Notes under the pieces: generated by a model
Seen by the model: the letters and a program-made list of their open reading frames with translations, nothing else
What the model was told of the DNA's origin: nothing
The model's database searches: none
Shown here: piece by piece, positions 15,739-24,351 of the stretch
How positions within the stretch are numbered: position 1 is the stretch's first letter
Layout of the letters: each line of letters opens with the position of its first letter
NCBI RefSeq assembly: GCF_007678455.1
Contig: NZ_VEEP01000007.1
Coordinates: forward strand, 192,541 to 256,540
Length of the DNA stretch: 64,000 nucleotides
Direction: 5' to 3'
DNA from: Cytobacillus oceanisediminis 2691
GTDB taxonomy: Bacteria > Bacillota > Bacilli > Bacillales > Cytobacillaceae
Made by a program: the position numbers and the translations under genes

Positions 15739-17025
15739 ATGAGATCTTATGCTTTTGAACCTGGTGCACAATTTGCTGCACAGCTTGACAGCGGTGATTT
15801 ACTAGCTCGTTTTCGAGATGAGTTTTACCTGAAGCCAGGTTCGATTTACCTTGACGGGAATTCGCTTGGGCTTTTATCAAAGCGGGCTGAACAAACTTTG
15901 CTGGAATCATTGGCTGACTGGCGCGAGCTTGGGATTGATGGCTGGATGGATGGTAAGCATCCGTGGTTCTATTTATCTGAAAAACTAGGAGAATTGACGG
16001 CTCCGCTTGTCGGTGCTTCAGCAGAAGAGGTAATTGTAAGCGGATCCACAACGATCAATTTGCATCAGCTGGTTGCTACTTTTTATAAACCTGAGGGTAA
16101 AAGAACGAAGATCCTCGCTGACGAATTGAATTTCCCTTCTGATATCTATGCGCTGCAAAGCCAGCTCAGGATCCATGGCTTTGATCCGGATACACATTTA
16201 ATCAGAGTGAAAAGCAGGGATGGAAGATTCCTCGATGAGGACGATATCATTGAGGCGATGACGGAGGATATTGCGCTTGTTGTTCTGCCGACGGTTTTAT
16301 ACCGAAGTGGTCAAATCCTGGATATGGAAAGATTGACGAGAGCTGCACATGAACGAGGTATCCTGATCGGTTTCGATGGCTGCCATTCCATCGGTGCCAT
16401 TCCGCATTCATTCTCGGATTGGGGAGTTGACTTTGCCTACTGGTGCAATTATAAGCATCTGAATGGAGGTCCCGGGGCAGTTGCCGGTCTTTTTGTGAAT
16501 TCGAAGCATTTTGGAACAAAGCCGGGACTTGCTGGCTGGTTCGGTTCGAGGAAGGACAAACAATTTGATATGGAACATGTCCTGACTCCTGCTGAGAATG
16601 CGGGCGCCTACCAGATTGGGACGCCACATGTATTGAGCCTGGCACCTTTACTTGGTTCACTTGAAATGTTCGCCGAGGCTGGCATCGAGAATGTTCGTGA
16701 AAAATCATTAAAGATCAATCAATATCTTATGGATTTGATTCAGCATGAGCTGGGCGACGAAGGTTTTAATATTGGCAGTCCAGCAGAGGATTTCAAAAGA
16801 GGTGGCCACGTCAGCCTGGAGCACAAAGAAGCTGCCAGGATTTGCAAAGCTTTGAAGGAAAAAGGAATCATACCCGATTTCCGCGCTCCGAACATTGTCC
16901 GCCTCGCACCTGTGGCATTATATACTTCTTATAGTGACGTCTGGAATGCCGTCCAAATCTTAAAAGAAATTATGGATCATAAATTGTACGAGAAATTCAG
17001 CAATGAGCGCGGAGTCGTAGCCTAA
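15739..17025 (+). CDS. kynU: Kynureninase
   Basis: The PLP-dependent enzyme cleaves kynurenine to anthranilate and alanine in tryptophan breakdown. It shows [17 protein letters not shown], the [12 protein letters not shown] phosphate-binding region, the [12 protein letters not shown] block and the Schiff-base lysine Lys239 in [14 protein letters not shown]. Three start codons lie in frame. The ATG at 15739 is preferred, since GGGAG at 15726-15730 has a spacing of 8, while the ATG at 15733 is too close. The 428 residues fit the bacillar enzyme. It is first in kynU-kynA-kynB, and the next gene starts 15 bases after its stop. Confidence 0.95.
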   Translation: MRSYAFEPGAQFAAQLDSGDLLARFRDEFYLKPGSIYLDGNSLGLLSKRAEQTLLESLADWRELGIDGWMDGKHPWFYLSEKLGELTAPLVGASAEEVIVSGSTTINLHQLVATFYKPEGKRTKILADELNFPSDIYALQSQLRIHGFDPDTHLIRVKSRDGRFLDEDDIIEAMTEDIALVVLPTVLYRSGQILDMERLTRAAHERGILIGFDGCHSIGAIPHSFSDWGVDFAYWCNYKHLNGGPGAVAGLFVNSKHFGTKPGLAGWFGSRKDKQFDMEHVLTPAENAGAYQIGTPHVLSLAPLLGSLEMFAEAGIENVREKSLKINQYLMDLIQHELGDEGFNIGSPAEDFKRGGHVSLEHKEAARICKALKEKGIIPDFRAPNIVRLAPVALYTSYSDVWNAVQILKEIMDHKLYEKFSNERGVVA

Positions 17026-17040
17026 GGGGGAAGCCGGGAA

Positions 17041-17874
17041 ATGAAGGAAGAACAGAAAACTCCACACGAAATCCATACTGATTTTTCAAAAGAGTTGTCC
17101 TATGGGAGCTACCTGCAATTGGATAAAATCTTATCCAGTCAGCAGCGTTTGTCGGATCACCACGATGAAATGCTCTTCATCGTTATCCATCAGGCAAGTG
17201 AGCTGTGGATGAAGCTGATTTTACATGAAGTGAACGCGGCGATTGACTGCATCCGAAAAAATGATCTGGAGCCGTCTTTCAAGATGCTGTCTAGGGTGTC
17301 GCGGATTCAGGAACAGCTGATTCAATCATGGAGTGTGCTGTCGACGCTGACTCCGGCAGAATATATGGAGTTTCGTGACAAGCTTGGGCATTCATCCGGA
17401 TTCCAATCCTATCAAAACCGGCTGATTGAATTCGCTCTTGGGCAGAAGCAGGCACATGTTTTATCCGTCTATAAGCATGATGCGGAACTGCACAAAACCA
17501 TGGAGGATGCACTGCACGAACGCTCGATTTATGATGCCGCCATCCAGGCATTGTCAATGAGTGGACTTCAGATCGATGACGCCGCGCTGAACCGTGACTG
17601 GTCGCAGCCGTACGAACCAAATGCAAGCGTCGAGGAAGCGTGGCTGACGGTTTACCGCAATGTCGACCAGTACTGGGATCTTTATGAGCTTGCAGAAAAG
17701 CTTGTCGATATCGGCAGCAAGCAGCAGCTCTGGCGTTTCAACCATATGAGCACAGTCGAACGGATTATCGGCCACAAAGCTGGAACTGGTGGATCCGCCG
17801 GTGTATCCTATTTGAAAAAGGTCGTCGACCATCGGTTTTTCCCTGAGCTGTGGAGCTTGAGGACAAAACTATAG
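17041..17874 (+). CDS. kynA: Tryptophan 2,3-dioxygenase
   Basis: This 277-residue heme enzyme opens the indole ring of L-tryptophan to N-formylkynurenine. Typical TDO blocks are visible: [53 protein letters not shown], the heme-ligand region [31 protein letters not shown] and the C-terminal [12 protein letters not shown]. It lies between kynU and kynB, which completes the tryptophan-to-anthranilate route. The kynB reading frame begins about 100 bases later and is interrupted. If that break is real, formylkynurenine must be hydrolysed spontaneously or by another enzyme. Confidence 0.96.
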   Translation: MKEEQKTPHEIHTDFSKELSYGSYLQLDKILSSQQRLSDHHDEMLFIVIHQASELWMKLILHEVNAAIDCIRKNDLEPSFKMLSRVSRIQEQLIQSWSVLSTLTPAEYMEFRDKLGHSSGFQSYQNRLIEFALGQKQAHVLSVYKHDAELHKTMEDALHERSIYDAAIQALSMSGLQIDDAALNRDWSQPYEPNASVEEAWLTVYRNVDQYWDLYELAEKLVDIGSKQQLWRFNHMSTVERIIGHKAGTGGSAGVSYLKKVVDHRFFPELWSLRTKL

Positions 17875-17971
17875 CAAGAAAAGGAGGAAGACACCCTTTC
17901 GCTTGGTAAATTGAGAACGGAAGAGGATCTGGAGTGTGAGGGGAAATCTATATTTGAAAGAAGGAAAATGT

Positions 17972-18598
17972 ATGGGAGACTGGATTGATATTTCACAGGT
18001 TTTAAACGATAAAATTCCTGTCTGGCCTGGCGACACGCCATTTGAATATAAAGTGAGCTGGGGAATGGAAGAGAGTGGTTCGGTGAATGTTGGACAGGTG
18101 ACGATGAGCACCCATACCGGCACACATATCGATGCCCCTTTTCATTTCGAAAGCGATGGAAAAAAGGTAATTGATTTAGACTTCAATCTCTATATTGGAC
18201 CTGCGCTTGTAATCCATGTGGCTAAGCCAGCCAGTATCGGGCTTTAAGAGCTTGAAGAGGTGGATTTAAAGGGAGTCCAGCGCCTGCTGATCCGTACCGA
18301 TGCATGGCAGGATAAAACGGCATTCCCGGAATCGATTCCGTATATTGAGCCGGAATTGGCTGCTTACCTGGCTGAGCATGGAGTAAAATTACTTGGGCTC
18401 GATCTGCCATCCGTCGACCCACTGGACAGCAAGGAACTCAGTGCGCATCATGAATTGAACAATCATGGAATCCATATCCTTGAAGGCCTGGTGCTGGACC
18501 GGATTGAACCTGGGGAATATGAGCTCGCCGCCCTGCCGCTGCCGTTGGATCAGGCAGACGGCAGCCCGGTCAGAGCTGTAATCCGGAAAATGAAATAA
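17972..18598 (+). pseudogene. kynB: Kynurenine formamidase with an in-frame TAA stop
   Basis: The frame from ATG 17972 (AAGGA upstream) reads MGDWIDISQVLND, WPGDTPFEYKVSW and the metal-binding STHTGTHIDAPFHFE, as in cyclase-like KynB. It then stops at TAA 18245-18247 after residue 91 (ASIGL). The same frame continues at once with ELEEVDLKGVQRLLIRTDAW, GLDLPSVDPLDSKELSAHHE and DGSPVRAVIRKMK to 18598, a full-length KynB. B. cereus has a lysine near this point, so AAA to TAA would explain it. There is no frameshift. Either the gene is recently inactivated, or the base is an assembly error; suppression is less likely. The conserved second half shows little decay. Confidence 0.85.
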
Positions 18599-18602
18599 AA
18601 AT

Positions 18603-18632
18603 AAAGAGACTGCCAATTTGGCGGTCTCTTTG
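18603..18632 (+). terminator. Intrinsic terminator of the kyn operon
   Basis: AAGAGACTGCC and GGCGGTCTCTT form an 11-bp stem with one mismatch, followed by T-rich sequence. Confidence 0.88.
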
Positions 18633-18665
18633 TTTGTTTATGTCGAGAAATTTACTATGATTATC

Positions 18666-18684
18666 ATTGACCGCAGTGGTCAAT
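18666..18684 (+). promoter_or_regulatory. TetR-type operator 1
   Basis: ATTGACCGCAGTGGTCAAT has perfect 7-bp arms ATTGACC/GGTCAAT around five bases. Its reverse complement matches operator 2 at 18 of 19 positions. Confidence 0.75.
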
Positions 18685-18699
18685 GAGGAATACAATGAT

Positions 18700-18718
18700 A
18701 TTGACCACTACGGTCAAT
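18700..18718 (+). promoter_or_regulatory. TetR-type operator 2
   Basis: ATTGACCACTACGGTCAAT lies 20 bases before the tetR-family start codon and 34 bases centre-to-centre from operator 1. The pair surrounds the likely promoter, so the regulator probably represses itself and the exporter genes downstream. Confidence 0.75.
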
Positions 18719-18737
18719 TAACATTAAGGAGGGCAAG

Positions 18738-19367
18738 ATGACTTCGAAATTTTTAAGGTTGAACCCCGAAAAACAGGAACGAATCCTGAACGCTGCTCTC
18801 AAGGAATTTGCCCAAAAGGGATACGAGAGCGCTTCTACGAATGAGATCGTTAAATCAGCAGGTATTTCAAAAGGACTCTTGTTTCACTATTTTAAAAATA
18901 AAAAAGAGCTTTACTTGTTCCTTTACGACCACTTTGCAGATGTTTTGTCGGAGGAATTCTTTCAGGAACTGAACTTTGCCCAACGAGATATCTTTGAGCG
19001 GCTGAAGGACCTGATGATCCTTAAAAACAGGCTGATAGCTAGGCATCCGGAGATATTCGACTTTATGATGTCTGCCTCATTGGAATCCTCGGTAGATGTA
19101 AAAGAGAGCCTGAATAACACCACCACAGAACTGATGCACGACAGCTATAGCAAACTATTCGAAAATATCGACCTTTCCCAGTTCCGTGAAGGGACGGACA
19201 TCCACAGAACAATCAACATCATCATGTGGACACTCCAGGGCTTCAGTAACCAGGAACTCGAAAAAGCCAAAAGGCTGAACAAAGGAATTGATGATTTCGA
19301 TGAAGCATTCCAAGAAGCAGAAGTGTATATCGATATGATGAAGAAGGCCTTTTATAGAAGCGAGTAG
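18738..19367 (+). CDS. TetR/AcrR-family transcriptional regulator
   Basis: The 209-residue protein has an N-terminal helix-turn-helix (QERILNAALKEFAQKGYESASTNEIVKSAGISKGLLFHYFKNKKELYLFL, residues about 12-60) and a variable ligand domain. Twin palindromic operators stand directly upstream, so autoregulation is likely. The next genes on the same strand encode an ABC exporter with two permeases, which is presumably the target. The 330-base gap between them holds only a repeat array. The inducing ligand cannot be read from the sequence. Confidence 0.92.
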   Translation: MTSKFLRLNPEKQERILNAALKEFAQKGYESASTNEIVKSAGISKGLLFHYFKNKKELYLFLYDHFADVLSEEFFQELNFAQRDIFERLKDLMILKNRLIARHPEIFDFMMSASLESSVDVKESLNNTTTELMHDSYSKLFENIDLSQFREGTDIHRTINIIMWTLQGFSNQELEKAKRLNKGIDDFDEAFQEAEVYIDMMKKAFYRSE

Positions 19368-19430
19368 CGAAATATCGAATGCCGAGTAGAACAGTGCATC
19401 TGGGATTATAGGCGGATCAAGCGTAATGAT

Positions 19431-19588
19431 AATTAGCTTAACCGTAGATAAAAACAGCCCAACCGAAAATAAAGACAGCTTAACCGTAAATAAAAATAGC
19501 CCAACCGTAAATAAAAAATGCTTAACCGTAAATAAAAACAGTCCAACCGTAAATAAAAAAGACTTAATCGTAAATATAAATAGATTTA
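19431..19588. repeat. Intergenic array of 21-bp repeats (AACCGTAAATAAAAA type)
   Basis: Seven copies of a 21-bp unit built on AACCGTAAATAAAAA alternate between two tails (ending AGCC or AGCT-like). The period is a multiple of three, so frames stay open on both strands, but no ribosome binding site or family is seen. The array separates tetR from the ABC transporter. No gene is seen in 19368-19697. Confidence 0.85.
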
Positions 19589-19697
19589 CCAAAAAAAGGT
19601 GTGCGTCCGGAGGAAAACGCTGCAACTGATCAAGAAATTCGAAAAAACAGTCCAGCAAGTGCAATATTGGAACAGAGAAATAGAGGGAGGGTCTGGC

Positions 19698-20582
19698 ATG
19701 AACGTGATTGAGATTAAGAATCTGACGAAAATGTACGGCAAATCCAGGGGGATTGAGAATGTAAGCTTTAATGTGGAAGAAGGGGAGATTTTCGGTTTCA
19801 TCGGCCCGAATGGTGCGGGAAAATCGACGACAATCCGGACATTGCTGTCACTGATCTATCCGACAAGCGGCAGCGCAACGATTTTTGGCAAGGACATCAT
19901 TACAGCCGCACCTGAAATTAAGAAGGATATTGGCTACCTTCCTTCTGAAGTATTTTATTATGACAATATGAAGGTCATGGATCTGCTCAAGTACTCTGCA
20001 AGTTTTTACAAAAAGGATTGTACAGGGCGGATCAAGGAGCTTGCCGAGATCATGGAGCTGGACCTGACCAAGAAAATCGATGATCTTTCGCTTGGGAACA
20101 AAAAGAAGGTCGGCATCGTGCAGGGGCTGCTTCATGAACCGAAGCTGATCATCCTCGATGAACCGACAAGCGGCCTCGATCCGCTCATGCAGCAGAAGTT
20201 TTTCGACCTTCTTGAAAAAGAAAATAAGAAAGGCGCGACGATCCTGTTTTCTTCCCATATTCTCAGCGAGGTGCAGAGGCTGTGTGACAGGGTGGCCATC
20301 ATCAAGGACGGCCGGATTGTCACGGTCGAGAAAATCAGCACGCTAAAAGAGAATACGTACAAGAAATTCAAAATAGAATCAAACGCCGCGATTAATAAAG
20401 AGCTTTTCAATATCGAAGGTGTGAACCAGCTGCAGCAGGACGGCCCTATCATCAGCTTTTTATTCAGGGGAAATGTCAATTCCATTATGAAAAAAATTGC
20501 TGAAATTGAGATTGCGAATCTCTGGGTGGAGGAGCCTGACCTTGAAGAGATCTTCATGCACTATTATGAAAAGGAGGAATAG
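19698..20582 (+). CDS. ABC transporter ATP-binding protein
   Basis: The 294-residue protein has Walker A GPNGAGKSTTIRTL, the Q-loop region YLPSEVFYY, the signature LSLGNKKKVG and Walker B LIILDEPTSGLDP, with the H-loop in FSSHIL. This is the pattern of ABC-2-type exporters of the YhaQ/CcmA class. The frame opens 99 bases earlier, but GGGAGGG at 19684-19691 fixes the ATG at 19698. It is followed by two permease genes spaced 3 and 15 bases apart, so the three form an operon. Substrate unknown; drug or lipid export is typical when a TetR gene is adjacent. Confidence 0.93.
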   Translation: MNVIEIKNLTKMYGKSRGIENVSFNVEEGEIFGFIGPNGAGKSTTIRTLLSLIYPTSGSATIFGKDIITAAPEIKKDIGYLPSEVFYYDNMKVMDLLKYSASFYKKDCTGRIKELAEIMELDLTKKIDDLSLGNKKKVGIVQGLLHEPKLIILDEPTSGLDPLMQQKFFDLLEKENKKGATILFSSHILSEVQRLCDRVAIIKDGRIVTVEKISTLKENTYKKFKIESNAAINKELFNIEGVNQLQQDGPIISFLFRGNVNSIMKKIAEIEIANLWVEEPDLEEIFMHYYEKEE

Positions 20583-20585
20583 AAC

Positions 20586-21383
20586 ATGAATATGTTCCTT
20601 CATGAACTGAAGGCCTGCCGGAAATCGACTGTCATCTGGACCTTGTCCCTGGTGGCGCTGGTGGTATTGTTTTTATCGATGTTCCCTTCCTTTTCAAAGG
20701 ATGCAGAAGAGTTCAAAAAACTGCTTGAGGGATTTCCAGTAGAGTTGAGGAAAGCAATTGGATTGTCAGTGGACAGCATTGCAACATTGATCGGGTTCTT
20801 CTCGTATGCGTTCCTTTACCTGAAGCTTGCGGGCGCCATTCAGGCTATGAATCTGGGAACCTCGATTTTATCGAAGGAAACACGCGAAAAGACGGCGGAC
20901 TTTCTGTTGACAAAGCCGGTGACCAGGGGGCAGGTCGTCACATCTAAACTGCTGGCTGCATTCGTTTCCCTTGTCATTACCAATATCATGTTTATCACAG
21001 CGATATTTGTGATGGCATCCATTGTCTCGGAGGACGCTTTTAACAAGGAGGCTTTATTCCTGATTGCCATTTCCCTATTCTTTCTCCAGCTGATGTTCAT
21101 GGCGCTGGGAATCGTTGTTGCCGCGATGTTTCCGAGGATTAAATCGGTGATCTCAGTTTCACTCGGAACGGTTTTCGGCTTTTTCATGCTAGGGATGATC
21201 AGTTCGACAACAGATGATGAGGCATTGCGTTATTTGACGCCGTTCAATTATTTTGACGCAGCTTATACCACGCAGCATGAGGGCTATGAAACTTCTTTTC
21301 TGATAACCGCTGCCATTTTTATCATTGCCGCAATCGTTGCCAGCTATTATTTATACTCGAAAAAGGACGTCCATTCCGTTTAG
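20586..21383 (+). CDS. ABC-2-type transporter permease
   Basis: This 265-residue protein has six predicted membrane segments. It contains the block ILSKETREKTADFLLTKPVTRGQVVTSKLLAA, typical of ABC-2 permeases of exporters whose N-terminus lies next to the ATPase. It starts 3 bases after the ATPase gene behind AAGGAGG. It is a paralogue of the following gene: both are 265 residues and share the MASIHA/IIAKEERDKTVEFLL-type region. The two probably make a heterodimeric membrane domain. Confidence 0.9.
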   Translation: MNMFLHELKACRKSTVIWTLSLVALVVLFLSMFPSFSKDAEEFKKLLEGFPVELRKAIGLSVDSIATLIGFFSYAFLYLKLAGAIQAMNLGTSILSKETREKTADFLLTKPVTRGQVVTSKLLAAFVSLVITNIMFITAIFVMASIVSEDAFNKEALFLIAISLFFLQLMFMALGIVVAAMFPRIKSVISVSLGTVFGFFMLGMISSTTDDEALRYLTPFNYFDAAYTTQHEGYETSFLITAAIFIIAAIVASYYLYSKKDVHSV

Positions 21384-21398
21384 GGAGGAGGGAAAATC

Positions 21399-22196
21399 GT
21401 GAATCTTTTTAAAAGAGAATTGAAAGCAAGCAGGAAAGCGTTAATCATCTGGTGTATCGGAGTTGTCTTTATGGTCGCCTCGGGCATGGCAAAATACACA
21501 AGCCTCGAGGGGACAGGGCAGTCGATGAATACGTTGATGGCCGATATGCCAAAATCGCTGCAGGCAATAATGGGAACTGGTTCGCTTGATTTGTCGACAC
21601 CGATCGGGTATTTTGGAGTCCTGTTTCTTTACCTGGCCGTAATGGCATCCATCCATGCAGCGATGCTCGGCTCGAATATCATCGCCAAGGAAGAGAGAGA
21701 CAAAACCGTAGAGTTCCTGCTCGTCAAACCGGTCTCAAGGACATGGATGATATCAGCAAAGCTATCCGCTGCGCTGGTCAATATTTTGATTTTCAATCTT
21801 GTCACCCTTGCTTCCTCTATCAGCATGGTCGGGAAATATGCGGAAGGAGAGGACGTCACTGGGGAGATTGCGATGCTGATGATCGGGATGTTCATTCTTC
21901 AGTTGATTTTCCTCGTCATCGGGACTGCTATCGCCGCTGTTTTAAAGAATGCCAAAAAAGCCACATCGCTGGCAACGGGAATCTTGCTTTTCCTGTTCAT
22001 CCTGTCGATTATAATTGACTTGAATGAGAAGCTAGATGGACTGAAATTCGTGACTCCATTCAAATATTATGATGCGAAGCTTGTGCTGGAGGATGGCGGG
22101 TTTGAACCGATCTACCTGGGATTGTCAGCGCTGATATTGTTAGTGCTCACATTGGTAACTTACTTGTTTTACCGAAAAAGAGATATGAATGTGTAG
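21399..22196 (+). CDS. ABC-2-type transporter permease (paralogue)
   Basis: This 265-residue membrane protein is homologous to the preceding gene throughout. It contains SNIIAKEERDKTVEFLLVKPVSRTWMISAKLSAALVN and a similar six-segment layout. The start is GTG with GGAGGAGGG upstream. It ends the exporter operon, and a strong terminator begins at its stop codon. Confidence 0.9.
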   Translation: MNLFKRELKASRKALIIWCIGVVFMVASGMAKYTSLEGTGQSMNTLMADMPKSLQAIMGTGSLDLSTPIGYFGVLFLYLAVMASIHAAMLGSNIIAKEERDKTVEFLLVKPVSRTWMISAKLSAALVNILIFNLVTLASSISMVGKYAEGEDVTGEIAMLMIGMFILQLIFLVIGTAIAAVLKNAKKATSLATGILLFLFILSIIIDLNEKLDGLKFVTPFKYYDAKLVLEDGGFEPIYLGLSALILLVLTLVTYLFYRKRDMNV

Positions 22197-22220
22197 ATCC
22201 CGGGAAACCGGGATTTTTTT
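22197..22220 (+). terminator. Intrinsic terminator of the exporter operon
   Basis: ATCCCGG, loop GAAA, CCGGGAT and a run of seven T. Confidence 0.93.
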
Positions 22221-22227
22221 AAAAGGT

Positions 22228-22345
22228 GATGTGGTCGAAATATTTGGGAATGTGGTCGAAATAATTTAAAAAGTGGTCGATAAAATTGAAAATCCGCTGA
22301 TATATTTCGAAATGTGGTCGAAATAATCAAAAATTCGCCAAAAAA
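22228..22345. repeat. Intergenic array of about 21-bp repeats (GTGGTCGAAATAAT type)
   Basis: Four recognisable GTGGTCGAAATA/GTGGTCGATAAA copies and two diverged ones (including ATTCGCCAAAAAA) follow the terminator at about 21-bp spacing. The same two motifs recur in the array at 62791. Confidence 0.82.
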
Positions 22346-22516
22346 AATGAAATCAGGTCAGTCAACAGTGCATGATTGTTCAAAACGCCAGCTTAATTCC
22401 GTTTTTCTTACGCAAAACAGATGTACATTTGACGGAAATCCGTTAATCCCGCCTCCATAATCACCTTTTCATGGACTTAAGTTCACATTTTAGTAAAAAA
22501 ACTTCCATCAACGAGT

Positions 22517-22660
22517 CTATTTCTGGTGCTATACTTTTGTTATGTTAAAAAGTTCACATAGTGCAGGATAACATTATAAGAATCAAAACTATTTCTGGTG
22601 CTATACTTTTGTTATGTTAAAAAGTTCACATACTTACAGGGTAAAACTATAAGATAATCA
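22517..22660 (+). repeat. 72-bp tandem duplication carrying a promoter element, before cgoX
   Basis: A 44-bp block at 22517-22560 recurs exactly at 22589-22632, and the remaining 28 bases of each unit are similar. Each copy contains TGCTATACT, a good extended -10 element, and then AAAGTTCACATA. An extra AAGTTCACAT stands upstream at 22481. The duplication gives the porphyrin oxidase gene two near-identical candidate promoters. The rest of 22346-22684 shows no gene. Confidence 0.85.
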
Positions 22661-22684
22661 AAACAAAAAGAACAGGTGAGCGAT

Positions 22685-24091
22685 ATGGACCAAAGGAAGG
22701 TTATCATCATAGGCGGAGGGATCACTGGGCTGGCGACTGCGTATTATCTCCAAAAGGAGGCAAAGGTAAAGCAGCTGCCGATCGAAGTGAAATTGATTGA
22801 GGCGAGCGGACGTCTTGGCGGTGTCATCCGTACCGAGAAGCGTGACGGCTTCATCATTGAAAGAGGGCCGGATTCCATCATAGCGCGAAAAAAGAGTGCA
22901 ATGAGACTGATAGAGGAAGTAGGTCTCCAGGACAAAATCATCTCGAACACGGCGGGGAGGTCCTATATTTACGCAAGGGGCAGGCTTCATACCATGCCCG
23001 AGGGATCTTTCATGGGGATTCCTACAAAAGTCACCCCGTTTGCGTTGTCAGGGTTATTTTCATCACTGGGCAAATTGCGTGCAGCAGGGGACTTTATTTT
23101 GCCAAAAGATGCACCAAAGGCGGATCAGTCATTAGGTGCTTTTTTCCGCCGCCGGCTTGGTGATGAGGTTGTTGATAACCTGATTGATCCTTTATTATCG
23201 GGGATTTACGCAGGCGATATAGATGAGCTCAGCCTGATGGCTTTGTTCCCAAATTTTTATGAAATCGAACAGAAGCATCGAAGCCTGGTGATCGGCTTGA
23301 ATAAATCGATGCCTAAGCCTCCGAAAACAGCCAAGAAGCCTGGTTCTAAAAAAGGGATGTTCATTTCATTGTCAACAGGTTTGGAGGAATTGGTCCATCA
23401 GGTTGAAAAGCGTCTAGACGAAGGATCAGTCTTGAAGGAAAGAGCTGTTAAAAAGGTTGAGAAGACAGGCGAGGTCTATAAAGTCCATCTCGAATCTGGA
23501 GAATTGGAAACAGCAGACAGTGTAGTGATTGCGACAGATCATTTCCACGCCCAGCACATGCTGTCAGAATATCCATTCATGGAACCGTTCAAACACATGC
23601 CTGCCAATTCTGTGGCAAATGTAGCGATGGCATTCCCGAAATCGGCGATCGAAAAAGATATCGACGGAACAGGATTCCTGGTCTCGAGAAACAGTGATTT
23701 CCGGATCACAGCATGTACATGGACACATAAAAAATGGCCCGGCACATCGCCTGACGATATGGCGCTCCTCCGCTGCTATGTCGGGAAGCCGGATGACCAG
23801 GAAGCTGTTAATCTATCAGATGACGAAATCATCGAATTGGTTTTAAGAGATTTGAATAAAACGATGAACATTACCGCAAAGCCGGAATTCACTGTTGTGA
23901 CCAGATGGAGTAAAGCAATGCCGCAATATACTGTGGGTCATCTCGAGAGAATCGCAAAGGTAAAATCGGAGCTTGAAAAAGAGCTTCCAGGCATCTGCCT
24001 TGCAGGTGGTTCTTTTGAGGGTGTCGGGATTCCGGGATGTATTGACCAGGCAGAAGCTGCTGTGGCAAAAGTGTTAGAATATCTCAAATGA
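22685..24091 (+). CDS. cgoX: Coproporphyrinogen III oxidase (HemY/CgoX)
   Basis: The 468-residue flavoprotein begins with the FAD-binding motif VIIIGGGITGLATAYYL, followed by LIEASGRLGGVIRTEKRDGFIIERGPDSI. It contains the family block PLLSGIYAGDIDELSL and ends with ICLAGGSFEGVGIPGCIDQAEAA. In Gram-positive bacteria HemY oxidises coproporphyrinogen III to coproporphyrin III for heme synthesis. Length agrees with B. subtilis HemY (470). AGGTGA fixes the ATG at 22685 rather than the GTG at 22676. Unlike in B. subtilis it is not next to hemE and hemH. Confidence 0.95.
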   Translation: MDQRKVIIIGGGITGLATAYYLQKEAKVKQLPIEVKLIEASGRLGGVIRTEKRDGFIIERGPDSIIARKKSAMRLIEEVGLQDKIISNTAGRSYIYARGRLHTMPEGSFMGIPTKVTPFALSGLFSSLGKLRAAGDFILPKDAPKADQSLGAFFRRRLGDEVVDNLIDPLLSGIYAGDIDELSLMALFPNFYEIEQKHRSLVIGLNKSMPKPPKTAKKPGSKKGMFISLSTGLEELVHQVEKRLDEGSVLKERAVKKVEKTGEVYKVHLESGELETADSVVIATDHFHAQHMLSEYPFMEPFKHMPANSVANVAMAFPKSAIEKDIDGTGFLVSRNSDFRITACTWTHKKWPGTSPDDMALLRCYVGKPDDQEAVNLSDDEIIELVLRDLNKTMNITAKPEFTVVTRWSKAMPQYTVGHLERIAKVKSELEKELPGICLAGGSFEGVGIPGCIDQAEAAVAKVLEYLK

Positions 24092-24100
24092 ATGGAATTC

Positions 24101-24140
24101 AAGCCGCTCCTTATAAGGGATAGCGGCTTCTTTATTTTTA
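24101..24140 (+). terminator. Intrinsic terminator after cgoX
   Basis: AAGCCGCT and AGCGGCTT pair around an unpaired centre and are followed by TTTATTTTTA. Confidence 0.85.
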
Positions 24141-24172
24141 ACGGTCTGTTAAAGCTAATGCTATTTTTACAC

Positions 24173-24221
24173 CTGTTGATTGTAGCGGAAAGCGAAGCGC
24201 CTGGAACGAAAATCAACAGCC
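24173..24221. repeat. Hairpin fragment resembling a dispersed Bacillaceae repeat
   Basis: CTGTTGATT and AATCAACAG bracket TGTAGCGGAAAGCGAAGCGC. The AGCGGAA-GCG core recalls a short intergenic element scattered through Bacillus genomes (GGAGCGGAAGGCG type). That link is from memory and unverified. Confidence 0.4.
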
Positions 24222-24288
24222 TTGTTTAACAGAGCCTTGCTCTAAAAAAGAAGATTAAATACTCCTTTTGAAAAATCATAACTTTCTG

Positions 24289-24332
24289 TAAAATAGAGTT
24301 ATAAGGATAATAAAATAGAGTTATAAGGATAA
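24289..24332 (+). repeat. Perfect 22-bp tandem duplication before the kinase gene
   Basis: A 22-bp unit beginning TAAAATAGAGTTATAAGG is present twice without any difference, 20 bases before the start codon. It probably lies in the promoter or leader. Confidence 0.8.
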
Positions 24333-24351
24333 TAGGTTTGGAGAGATCTCT

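Noticed and set aside
19426-19629. 67-codon repetitive ORF (LTVNKNSPTVNK repeats)
   Set aside because: The 21-bp unit keeps all frames open by arithmetic. The opposite strand is equally open, and no ribosome binding site is present.
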